Assembly: GCA_028290165.1 (NCBI GenBank) | Contig: JAQGKJ010000290.1 | Coordinates: 1-30,828, forward strand | Length of the DNA stretch: 30,828 bases | Direction: 5' to 3' | Origin: Bradyrhizobium sp. | GTDB taxonomy: Bacteria > Pseudomonadota > Alphaproteobacteria > Rhizobiales > Xanthobacteraceae | Shown here: one piece after another, positions 16,928 to 24,718 of the stretch | Position numbering within the stretch: position 1 is the stretch's first letter | Layout of the letters: every line of letters starts with the position of its first letter | Notes under the pieces: model-generated | What the model was told of the DNA's origin: nothing | Databases searched by the model: none | Seen by the model: only the letters and a program-made list of their open reading frames with translations | Program-made: the position numbers and the translations under genes

Positions 16928-17482
16928 TTAGCGCTGACCGGTTTCCACCTGGCCGGAAGATGCTCGTCCGTCCGTGCGTTCGAGCAGCGCCAGAAGACCC
17001 CTTAGCATCGCGGTTGGTGTAGGGGGGCAGCCTGAGATGTGGAGGTCGACCGGGACGACCTCGGAGACGCCGCCGGTGACCGCATAGCTGCCGGCGAAGC
17101 AGCCGCCATCCCGCGCGCAGTCGCCGATCGCGATGACCCATTTTGGATCGGGGGTGGCGTGATAGGTGCGCTCCAGCGCGTCGCGCATGTTTTTGGTCAC
17201 CGGACCGGTCACCATCAACACATCGGCATGGCGTGGCGAGGCCACGAAGCGCAGGCCGAAGCGCTCGACGTCGTAATAGGCATTGTTGAGCGCGTGGATT
17301 TCGAGCTCGCATCCGTTGCAGGATCCGGCGTCGACCTCGCGGATCGAGAGGCTTCGGCCAAGCCGCCGCCGTGCGGCGTGGCCGACGGCGGTCGCGAGTT
17401 CGATCACCGCGGCATCGTCCGGGGACGGCGCCGATTCGGTGAAGGGCCGGCGAAACAGACTTTCAAAAAGCAGCTTGCGCAT
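16928..17482 (-). CDS. NuoB / HyfI-like [4Fe-4S] small subunit of an Ehr-type complex
   Basis: 184 residues homologous to NuoB and to the small subunit of group 4 hydrogenases. Cluster ligands are visible: CNGC (Cys55, Cys58), Cys122 in IGDCA (with an extra Cys128) and Cys152 in SGCPP. The CxxC spacing at the first pair is hydrogenase-like, whereas complex I has adjacent cysteines. It would hold the N2-like cluster that passes electrons to or from the large subunit at the membrane face. It lies 12 bases after the large-subunit gene. It has no second ferredoxin-like domain, and no NuoI/HyfH gene is present, so the electron partner is unknown. Confidence 0.88.
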   Translation of the reverse strand: MRKLLFESLFRRPFTESAPSPDDAAVIELATAVGHAARRRLGRSLSIREVDAGSCNGCELEIHALNNAYYDVERFGLRFVASPRHADVLMVTGPVTKNMRDALERTYHATPDPKWVIAIGDCARDGGCFAGSYAVTGGVSEVVPVDLHISGCPPTPTAMLRGLLALLERTDGRASSGQVETGQR

Positions 17483-17494
17483 CCTGGGCTGTCC

Positions 17495-19006
17495 TTAGAG
17501 GTCGTGGCCCGAGTAGGAACAGTTGAACGATTTGTTGCAGAGCGGAAAGTCGGCGACGATGTTGTTTTCGATTACCGCCTCCAGCAGCGGCCACTGAAAC
17601 CACGAGGGATCGCGCAGGTGGCATCGTTCGATCAGGCCGTCGCGCATGCGGAGCCAGACCAGGACATCGCCACGGAATCCCTCGACGATCGCCAGGCCTT
17701 CGCGCGTCTCCCGCCGTTGCGCCGCATCTGCTATCAACGGGCCGGCGGGCAGCCGGTTCAATATCTGCTCGATCAGCGAAAGCGACTGCTCGACCTCACG
17801 CATACGGATCCAGACGCGCGCGTTGACATCACCCTCGTTCAGAACCGGCACCTCAAAGCGCAGGCTGTCATAGGGCGGGTAGGCGAGCGTACGGCGCGCG
17901 TCGAAGGAGCGGCCGGAGGCGCGGCCGATATAACCTCCGGCGGCGTATTGTCTGGCCAGGGCCGGTTTGAGCACGCCGGTATCGACGGTGCGATCCTGCA
18001 GCGAAGCGGTGTTGTCGTATAATTCGACCAGCGCCGGAAAGCGCAGGCGGATGTTATTCATTGCCGTCCGGATGGCCTCTCGCCCGCCATCGCCGAGGTC
18101 GCGGGTCACTCCGCCGGGCACGATGATATCCCGCATCAGGCGATGACCGAATGCGCTGTCGGCTGCGCGCAGCACGCTCTCGCGCAACACGCTGCAATGT
18201 GCATGGATCAGGGTGAAGGAAGCGTCGTTGCAGACCGCGCCGATGTCGCCGAGATGGTTGGCCAGCCGCTCGAGTTCGGCGAGCAGCGCGCGCAGCCAGA
18301 CCGCGCGCTCGGGAACGATGAGTTCCATCGCGGCCTCAGCGGCCCTTGAAAACGCATATGCATAAGCGACCGTGCTGTCGCCCGATATGCGCCCGGCGAG
18401 TTCGACGGCCCGCTCCAGACTGGCCCCGGCCATCAGCCCCTCGATGCCCTTGTGGGCATATCCCAGCCGCTGTTCCAGCCGCACCACGGTCTCGCCGCTT
18501 GCGGTAAACCGGAAATGCCCGGGCTCGATGATTCCCGCATGCACGGGGCCGACGGCGATTTGGTGCAGGCCGTCGCCTACCGCCGGCAGGAAGCGATAAG
18601 GCAATGGTTTTGACAACGCGTCGATGCGATCGCCCAAGGGAAATCGAACGCCCCACCGATTGTGATCGAGCCATGGGCGGGGATCGGGCAAGCCATCCGC
18701 CGCCAGGCCGAACAGATCGTTGGCGGCGCGCTCCAGGCGAAGCGCCGGCGGGTGGTGGGCGCCGACGGAAGGATAGCCGCGATCGGGGCAATCGAGGCTG
18801 ATGACAGCGATTTCCGCCGTCTGTTCGTCCATGATCGCCATGTGCACCATTGAGGCGTCTCCCCAAAGGCCGAGCAAGCCAAGGCGTCCCTGTGCCAGCT
18901 CGCTTGCCGCAGATCTCCAAACCGAAATATCGACCTCGGCGCGCGGCCATGGACGGTGCTGCCGGACTTCGCGGCCCTCCTGCTTGAGATCGATCAGCGA
19001 CGGCAT
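17495..19006 (-). CDS. NuoCD / HyfG-like large subunit without nickel ligands
   Basis: 503 residues. Residues 1-120 form the NuoC-like 30 kDa domain (YPSVGAHHPPALRLERAAND and PWLDHNRWGVRFPLGD). From about 150 the NuoD/hydrogenase-large-subunit domain begins with VGPVHAGIIEPGHFRF and LEQRLGYAHKGIEGLMAG. Where [NiFe] enzymes have the first CxxC (L1), this protein has GRISGDSTVAYAY (205-217) with no cysteine. The C-terminus has Cys490-x5-Cys496 (LCNKSFNCSYSGHDL), not the L2 motif CxxC. So it cannot bind the standard NiFe site and matches the energy-converting-hydrogenase-related (Ehr) type. It also lacks the usual complex I motifs around the quinone tyrosine. The redox substrate is unknown. Start: ATG at 19006, 12 bases after the previous gene. 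Confidence 0.85.
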   Translation of the reverse strand: MPSLIDLKQEGREVRQHRPWPRAEVDISVWRSAASELAQGRLGLLGLWGDASMVHMAIMDEQTAEIAVISLDCPDRGYPSVGAHHPPALRLERAANDLFGLAADGLPDPRPWLDHNRWGVRFPLGDRIDALSKPLPYRFLPAVGDGLHQIAVGPVHAGIIEPGHFRFTASGETVVRLEQRLGYAHKGIEGLMAGASLERAVELAGRISGDSTVAYAYAFSRAAEAAMELIVPERAVWLRALLAELERLANHLGDIGAVCNDASFTLIHAHCSVLRESVLRAADSAFGHRLMRDIIVPGGVTRDLGDGGREAIRTAMNNIRLRFPALVELYDNTASLQDRTVDTGVLKPALARQYAAGGYIGRASGRSFDARRTLAYPPYDSLRFEVPVLNEGDVNARVWIRMREVEQSLSLIEQILNRLPAGPLIADAAQRRETREGLAIVEGFRGDVLVWLRMRDGLIERCHLRDPSWFQWPLLEAVIENNIVADFPLCNKSFNCSYSGHDL

Positions 19007-19018
19007 ATCCAGATCATC

Positions 19019-20470
19019 CTATCCAAGGAGGCGAGCCACATGCTGGAACCAGACCACCAACGGCGCGGGAAGGTAGATTCCCGCGATCAGCACCAGCGAG
19101 AGATGGGCAAACATCGGGACATAGGAAGCCTCCGCCGCCTTCATGCTGCCGCGGGGCTCGCCAAATGCGACGCTGGTCAGGCGCAACGTCAATGCGCCGA
19201 ACGCCAGCAATAGCCCGAACACCAGCACGATCGCGAGCAAGGGCTGCCGCGCGAAGGCCGAACTCACGACCAGGAATTCGCTCATGAAGATGCCAAGCGG
19301 CGGCAACCCGGCGATGGCGACGACGCCGGTTACCAGGGCCCAGCCAAGCGCCGGATGGCTCACGGTCAGGCCCCGGATCCTGTTGATCCGCTGCGTGCCC
19401 TTGACCTGCGAGATATGGCCGACGGCATAAAAGATTGCCGACTTGGTCAGGCTGTGCATCACCATATGCAACAGCCCGGCGAAATTGGCGAGCGGGCCGC
19501 CCATTCCGAACGCGAACACGATAATGCCCATGTGTTCGATCGAGGAATAGGCGAACAGGCGTTTGATGTCGCGGCGCCGGTAAAGCATGAAGGCTGCGAA
19601 GACGACCGAAACCAGGCCGATCGTCACCATCAGTGGCCCGGCCGCAATTGCTGCCGGATTGGCGGCCAGCAATATCTTGAAGCGCAATAGCGCGTAGAGC
19701 GCGACGTTGAGCAGCAGGCCCGACAGCACGGCCGATATCGGCGTTGGACCTTCGGCGTGCGCGTCGGGCAGCCATGCGTGCAGGGGCGCGAGGCCGGCTT
19801 TTGTGCCATAGCCGAGAAACAGGAATATGAAGGCGACGTTGAGAAGGGCAGGGTCGAACTTGTCCGCATGTTCGATCAGAAGCGTCCACACCATGGCGTC
19901 CTGGCCCTCGCCGACCACCGGACGCGCCGCCATGTAGACCAGGATCGTGCCGAACAATGCGAGCGCGATGCCGACACTGCCGAGAATAAAGTATTTCCAC
20001 GCCGCTTCCAGCGCGGCATGCGTGCGGTAGATGCCGACCATCAGCACCGTGGTCAGCGTCGCGATTTCGACCGCAACCCACATCAGGCCGATATTGTTCG
20101 ACACGAAAGCCAGATTCATGCCGAACATCATGGTCTGGTACATCGCGTGGTAGAAACGAAGATAGACCGGCGTCAGCCGGCCGGTATCGAGTTCATGCGC
20201 GATATAGCTCGCGCTGAAGATGCTGGTGGTAAAGCCCACAAAAGTGTTGAGCACGATGAAGACGATGTTGAGATCGTCGACCAGCACATACGGCCCCGGT
20301 TGCGGACGTTCGATCACGAACAGCGAAAGGGCCGAAAGAAATGTCGCGAAACTAGCGACCACGTTCAAACGCGCGGTCAGCCGGTAGCCGGGCAGCGCGG
20401 CCAATAACGCCGCCGAGCCGATCGGAATCAACAGGACGGCCGCGACCGGATCGAAGGAAGCTGCGCTCAT
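19019..20470 (-). CDS. HyfF / NuoN-like proton-translocating membrane subunit
   Basis: 483 residues and about 14 hydrophobic helices of the antiporter-like (Mrp/NuoLMN) family. Key ion-pathway residues are present: Glu135 (WVAVEIATL), Lys224 (GYGTKAGLAPLHAWLPDAH) and Lys343 (HSLTKSAIF), plus a Glu in the late MSEF motif. It probably moves protons or sodium ions when the complex turns over. The ATG overlaps the stop of the HyfE-like gene as ATGA. The length is close to HyfF rather than to the longer NuoL. Confidence 0.9.
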   Translation of the reverse strand: MSAASFDPVAAVLLIPIGSAALLAALPGYRLTARLNVVASFATFLSALSLFVIERPQPGPYVLVDDLNIVFIVLNTFVGFTTSIFSASYIAHELDTGRLTPVYLRFYHAMYQTMMFGMNLAFVSNNIGLMWVAVEIATLTTVLMVGIYRTHAALEAAWKYFILGSVGIALALFGTILVYMAARPVVGEGQDAMVWTLLIEHADKFDPALLNVAFIFLFLGYGTKAGLAPLHAWLPDAHAEGPTPISAVLSGLLLNVALYALLRFKILLAANPAAIAAGPLMVTIGLVSVVFAAFMLYRRRDIKRLFAYSSIEHMGIIVFAFGMGGPLANFAGLLHMVMHSLTKSAIFYAVGHISQVKGTQRINRIRGLTVSHPALGWALVTGVVAIAGLPPLGIFMSEFLVVSSAFARQPLLAIVLVFGLLLAFGALTLRLTSVAFGEPRGSMKAAEASYVPMFAHLSLVLIAGIYLPAPLVVWFQHVARLLG

Positions 20471-21135
20471 CGCCGTTCGCCCCGAAAATCGTCGAGGGCG
20501 GAGACGTCAACGGAATCGAAGCGCTCGCGGATCCGGAACAGGAAGATGCCGATGACGATGAAGGCGATCAGGATCGAGAAGGCGACGCTGATCTCGACGA
20601 CGAGCGGCATGCCCTTGGCACCGGTCGCCGCCAGCACCAGTCCGTTTTCAAGCGACATGAATCCCACGACCTGGCTGACGGCGTTGCGGCGCGTCACCAT
20701 CACCAGAAGCCCGAGCAGCACCACCGACAGGGCAAACGCGAGATCCTCGCGCGCCAGCGGGTCGGCCTCCGCGGTCACCCGCAGCATCAGCACCATGGAG
20801 AGGGCGACCAGCGCCATCCCGGCCAGCATGGTCGGGCCGATGCCCACCGCCGATTCGATGTCACGATGAATGCCGAGCTGCCTGACGATGCGATGCAATG
20901 CCACCGGAATGACGATCGCCTTGAAGACAAGTGCGATGGCCGCCGTGATGTAGAGGTGAGGCGCGTTCTGGATAAGGGCTTGCCAGGCGACCGAAAGTGC
21001 CAGCACCAGAGCGTGCAGCGCAAAGACGTTGAGCAGCGAATACAGCCGGTCTTGATACAGCATCATGAAGCTGATCAGGACCAGCCCGCCGGCCAGCGTA
21101 TGCGAGACGTCGAAGGAGAGGCTGTGCAGCTGCAT
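20467..21135 (-). CDS. HyfE-like membrane subunit (NuoK-related C-terminal part)
   Basis: 222 residues with about seven hydrophobic helices. The sequence follows HyfE: a two-helix N-terminus with MMLYQDRLYSLLNVFALHAL, then YITAAIALVFKAIVIPVALH carrying a conserved lysine, and a C-terminal NuoK-like GFMSLENGLVLAATG. In complex I and Hyf complexes this subunit bridges the antiporter-like subunits and the HyfC/NuoH channel. The ATG shares a base with the stop of the HyfC-like gene, and its own stop overlaps the HyfF-like start, so translation is tightly coupled. Confidence 0.85.
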   Translation of the reverse strand: MQLHSLSFDVSHTLAGGLVLISFMMLYQDRLYSLLNVFALHALVLALSVAWQALIQNAPHLYITAAIALVFKAIVIPVALHRIVRQLGIHRDIESAVGIGPTMLAGMALVALSMVLMLRVTAEADPLAREDLAFALSVVLLGLLVMVTRRNAVSQVVGFMSLENGLVLAATGAKGMPLVVEISVAFSILIAFIVIGIFLFRIRERFDSVDVSALDDFRGERR

Positions 21136-22091
21136 CAGAAACTCCTCGACACGAATAACAATAACGTACCGAGCAGGCCCAACATCAGCGCGGCACCGAG
21201 AAATTGCGGAATGCGGAAAACTCTCATCTTCGCCGTCGCGGTCTCGAACAGCGCCAGAAAGAAGCCGGCCACCGCGAGTTTGACGATGTAGGCGACGGCG
21301 CCGATGGCATAGGCCAGCGGGCCGGTTCCGAACACGGCGATCTTCCAGGGCAGGAATACGCAGGCGATCAGCGAGATATAGAGCAACAGCTTGAGGAAGG
21401 CGCCGAACTCAATCATCGCGAGATGGCGTCCCGAATATTCAAGCACCATCGCCTCATGCACCATGGTGAGTTCGAGATGGGTGGCCGGGTTGTCGATCGG
21501 AATCCGCGCGTTCTCGGCGAGCGCCACCATGATCAGCGCGATCATCGCCATTCCAAGCGACACCCGCAATCCGACGTAGGACGAGGCCATGTGGTTTGCG
21601 ACGGTCGAAAGCTGGGTCGAGCCGGCAACCAGCGCCATGCAAAACACAAATAGCAGCATTGCCGGCTCCGCCAATGCCGCGATCATGACTTCGCGGCTGG
21701 AGCCGATACCCCCAAAGCTGGTGCCGACGTCCATCCCCGCGAGCGCCAGAAAGAACCGCGCGCTTCCGAGCAGCGCAACGATCGCAATCAGATCCGCTGT
21801 CCAGTTGAACAACAGGCCGGTCGCAAAGGTCGGCACCAGCGCGGCGGCGACCCAGATCGCCGCAAAAGTGATATAGGGCGTGACGCGGAACAGCCACGAG
21901 GCGTTTTCGGCCAGCACCACCTCCTTGCGGAGCAGCCGCAAGAGATCGCGATAGGGTTGAAAGACCGAAGCGCCCTGGCGGCGCACCAGCCGGGCCTTGA
22001 CCTTGCGCACAAAGCCGGTCAGCAGCGGGGCGAGCAGCAGCACCAGCAGCATCTGCGCGCCCTGCACAAGGATGTCCGAGATCACGACCAT
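21135..22091 (-). CDS. HyfC / NuoH-like membrane subunit
   Basis: 318 residues with about eight helices. NuoH-family signatures are clear: GFVRKVKARLVRRQGASVFQ and PYRDLLRLLRKE after the first helix, and the acidic motif ENARIPIDNPATHLELTMVH then EAMVLEYSGRHLA. This subunit joins the hydrophilic arm (HyfG/HyfI-like) to the membrane arm and holds the conserved charged residues thought to start proton movement. The start ATG at 22091 overlaps the end of the HyfB-like gene by ten bases. Confidence 0.9.
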   Translation of the reverse strand: MVVISDILVQGAQMLLVLLLAPLLTGFVRKVKARLVRRQGASVFQPYRDLLRLLRKEVVLAENASWLFRVTPYITFAAIWVAAALVPTFATGLLFNWTADLIAIVALLGSARFFLALAGMDVGTSFGGIGSSREVMIAALAEPAMLLFVFCMALVAGSTQLSTVANHMASSYVGLRVSLGMAMIALIMVALAENARIPIDNPATHLELTMVHEAMVLEYSGRHLAMIEFGAFLKLLLYISLIACVFLPWKIAVFGTGPLAYAIGAVAYIVKLAVAGFFLALFETATAKMRVFRIPQFLGAALMLGLLGTLLLFVSRSF

Positions 22092-24115
22092 ATCGCGAGC
22101 ACCAGCAGCAGTGTGACGAGGGTGGCAAAGACGAGACTGAGATATTGCCGGATGGTCAGGAACTGCAGGCGATTGAGCCGCTCGGAAGACAGGCTGACCG
22201 CGATGGCAATCGGCGCATACATTGCCTCCCAGACCAGATCGTGCAGTTCGATCCGAAGCCGCGCCGGGCGGATATCTCCGGGGGGCGGCATCTCGACGTG
22301 ATCGCGAGCATGAAACACCATGGTGCCGAAGACGCGGCGGATCGGTTGCGCGAAGCTTTCGCCGGAATACTGGGCCGCGGGCGCCGGATCGTCGAAACCG
22401 CAGCCCCAGGCCGGTCCGCGCCGCAATGCGTGGGAGGCGAAGCGATGAATAAAGAACACGGCCAGCGAGGCGGATACCGTGATGAACACCATCACCAGCA
22501 ATCCGTTGTAGGAACTGCGGCTCTCCGCAATCGGTGCGATCGAAAGCCAGGCTTCATTGGCCTGGATCGGCATGCGGCCGCCAAGGATCGCGATCGTAAC
22601 GGGCGACAGCGCATCGATCACCAGTCCCGGCAGGATTCCGGCAAGCAAACAAAGCGCGGCGAGGATCGACATCGCCGAAAGCGAGTATCGGTCGACCTCG
22701 TGCGCGGTTTCCGCGGCCACGCTGCGCGGCCGTCCCAGGAAGGTCACGCCGAATGCCTTGACGAAGCACGCCGCCGCCAGCGCTGCGGCCAGCGCCAATA
22801 GCGCGCCAACCGCGGGCACCATGATCTTCAGCGCCCATTGCGGCAAATCCGGACTTTGCAATACGGCCTGGAAGATCAGCCATTCCGAGACGAAGCCGTT
22901 GAAGGGCGGCAGCGCCGAGATCGCGACGCAGCCGACGAGGACCGCGAAGCTCGTGAACGGCATGCGGTGAATGAGGGCGCCGAGCTTGTCCATGTCCCGC
23001 TCGCCGGTCGACGTCAGCACCGCGCCGGCGCCGAAGAACAGCAAACTCTTGAAGAACGAGTGGTTGAGAACGTGAAACAACGCGGCCGTGAAGGCGAGCG
23101 CCGCCGCCAGCTTCAGGCCATTGGCCTGAAAGGCCAGCGCGAGACCGAGGCTGACGAAGATGATGCCGATATTTTCGATCGTAGAGTAGGCGAGCAGGCG
23201 CTTGAGGTCCGTTTCCATCATGGCGTACAGGATCCCCATGACAGCGGTGATGCCGCCAAGGAACAGCACGATCGCGCTGGCCCACCAGGCCGGTTGCCCC
23301 AGAAGATCGAACACGACGCGAATGAAGCCGTAGATCGCGACCTTGGTCATGACGCCGCTCATCAGCGCCGAAACGTGGCTGGGGGCCGCGGGATGGGCGA
23401 GCGGTAGCCAGACGTGTAACGGCACCAGGCCGGCTTTTGAGCCGGCACCGAGCAACATCAGGATCAGCACCAGTGCTGCGACGTATGGCGTATGCGGAGC
23501 CGCGCGAATGGCTGCAAATCCGTAGTCGCCCGCAGGCCCGGCCAACAGGCCGAAGGCCAACAGCAACGCCAGCGTGCCGAAGCTTGCCATCACCAGATAG
23601 ATGTAGCCCGCCCTGGCGTTGCCGGGTTCGCGGTGGTGCGCCATCACCAGCGCCCAGGAGGCAAGCGACATGAATTCCCAGCACAAGAGAAAGGAGAACG
23701 CATCGTCCGCCAGCACCACCAGGTTCATGCCGGCGAGAAAGGCGGGGAAGAACGGCAGCACGCGGTGCGGCGCAGCTTCGTGTCGGCCGTAGCCGAGACC
23801 GTAAAGGCTGGCTGCTGCCCCTCCCAGATTGACGACGACAAGGAAAAACGAGGCCAGTGCATCCAGGCGGAAATGCGCGCCGAGCCACGGCAGGCCGATC
23901 GGCAGGATCAGGCCGGTGGCGTTCGCCGTGCCGCCGAGCAGCCAGCGAAAGGAGGCGAACAGGGCGACCGCGCAAATCGCCAGGGTGGCGCTATAGACCA
24001 CCGCCGTACAGCTCTTCGCATGGCTCAGCGCGATCGCGAGAATGGCGACTGCCAATAATCCTGCGACGCACGACATCTGCAAAACGACGGCAGGGATGGC
24101 GGCGGCAGAATTCAT
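22082..24115 (-). CDS. HyfB / NuoL-like proton-translocating membrane subunit
   Basis: 677 residues, antiporter-like, with about 14 core helices and a C-terminal extension. Ion-path residues include Glu147 (CWEFMSLASW) and Lys227 (GAGSKAGLVPLHVWLPLAHP). Beyond the core, around 570-677, is a hydrophilic segment (PAWGCGFDDPAPAAQYSGES) and a last helix, as in HyfB. The ATG overlaps the stop of the regulator gene as ATGA, so regulator and complex are one transcription unit. With the HyfF-like protein it gives two antiporter-type subunits; Hyf has three and complex I has three. Confidence 0.92.
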   Translation of the reverse strand: MNSAAAIPAVVLQMSCVAGLLAVAILAIALSHAKSCTAVVYSATLAICAVALFASFRWLLGGTANATGLILPIGLPWLGAHFRLDALASFFLVVVNLGGAAASLYGLGYGRHEAAPHRVLPFFPAFLAGMNLVVLADDAFSFLLCWEFMSLASWALVMAHHREPGNARAGYIYLVMASFGTLALLLAFGLLAGPAGDYGFAAIRAAPHTPYVAALVLILMLLGAGSKAGLVPLHVWLPLAHPAAPSHVSALMSGVMTKVAIYGFIRVVFDLLGQPAWWASAIVLFLGGITAVMGILYAMMETDLKRLLAYSTIENIGIIFVSLGLALAFQANGLKLAAALAFTAALFHVLNHSFFKSLLFFGAGAVLTSTGERDMDKLGALIHRMPFTSFAVLVGCVAISALPPFNGFVSEWLIFQAVLQSPDLPQWALKIMVPAVGALLALAAALAAACFVKAFGVTFLGRPRSVAAETAHEVDRYSLSAMSILAALCLLAGILPGLVIDALSPVTIAILGGRMPIQANEAWLSIAPIAESRSSYNGLLVMVFITVSASLAVFFIHRFASHALRRGPAWGCGFDDPAPAAQYSGESFAQPIRRVFGTMVFHARDHVEMPPPGDIRPARLRIELHDLVWEAMYAPIAIAVSLSSERLNRLQFLTIRQYLSLVFATLVTLLLVLAIWS

Positions 24116-24432
24116 GTCCGCGTCCTGGTTCTGCTCGATGCTTTGCTGTCCGATCGGGCGGCTGGAAGCGGCCTTGCCAAACCCGAACCGATTTTCAGCC
24201 GCACTCCTCGTCCCAGCGAATGGCTGACAGCGCCTTCGTCGATCATCTCGATCCCGGCGGCATCGAACGCGGCTATCAATTTGACCAGCGAATCGACGTT
24301 GCCTCGGACCATCGTCTCAGAGGCCTCCATGCGCTGAATGGTGGGCACGGAAAGCCCCGATAGTTCCGCAAGCCGGCGCTGATCGATGCCGAGAAGCACC
24401 CTGGCTGCCCGCAATTGTGCCGCTGTGATCAT
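24112..24432 (-). CDS. XRE-family small regulator, paralogue B, first gene of the Ehr-type operon
   Basis: 106 residues. The helix-turn-helix is LRAARVLLGIDQRRLAELSG then LSVPTIQRMEAS, and the tail is Ser/Arg-rich. About three-quarters identical over its first 66 residues to paralogue A at 16023-16343, counted by eye. The ATG at 24432 follows GGGGCAGACCT. Its stop overlaps the HyfB-like start as ATGA, so it is co-transcribed with the complex. A near-consensus promoter with an inverted repeat over its -10 box lies about 45-70 bases upstream, which suggests autorepression of the whole operon. The signal it senses is unknown; no sensor domain is visible. Confidence 0.88.
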   Translation of the reverse strand: MITAAQLRAARVLLGIDQRRLAELSGLSVPTIQRMEASETMVRGNVDSLVKLIAAFDAAGIEMIDEGAVSHSLGRGVRLKIGSGLARPLPAARSDSKASSRTRTRT

Positions 24433-24475
24433 AGGTCTGCCCCGGGGCTCCGAATCCCCCCAAACATCACTCCTG

Positions 24476-24504
24476 CATCATAAGTAATGATGTTAAAGTG
24501 TCAA
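24476..24504 (-). promoter_or_regulatory. Promoter and operator of the Ehr-type operon
   Basis: On the minus strand TTGACA (24504-24499), 16 bases, TATGAT (24482-24477), close to sigma70 consensus. An inverted repeat CATCAT-N5-ATGATG (24476-24492) covers the -10 box. A partial copy of its ATAAGTxATG part occurs again at 24504-24513, 24 bases away. Together these look like repressor half-sites, probably for the XRE protein encoded just downstream. Confidence 0.6.
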
Positions 24505-24595
24505 TAAGTGATGGATAAGATATCTGTTCTAAGGGTTCGTCCGCGGGGGCTGGCGGTTGATGCCGTCGGGGCCGAAACCATTGCGGCGGCGCGCC

Positions 24596-24633
24596 GTTAC
24601 CTCGGGCGCGTAGCGACATCGCTACGCGGTAAC
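24596..24633. repeat. Long interrupted hairpin in the intergenic gap
   Basis: GTTACC (24596-24601) pairs with GGTAAC (24628-24633), and inside it GCGTAGCGA (24608-24616) pairs with TCGCTACGC (24619-24627), leaving a one-sided six-base bulge. It lies between the divergent Ehr operon promoter and the gene at 24719. It could be a leader structure, a protein site or a mobile palindrome; no U-run follows. Confidence 0.5.
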
Positions 24634-24718
24634 CTTGCCGGCAATATCTGCTGGAATTGCGCGGATCGTTTCCTAGATCTGGTGCTATTGTTTTGTTCCG
24701 TATTTCAGGAGGCCTCGA

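Noticed and set aside
16347..17312. Single 321-codon frame spanning the HyfI-like gene and the four-helix protein
   Set aside because: The first half is an out-of-frame reading of the HyfI-like gene; only the part after about 16829 is protein-like.
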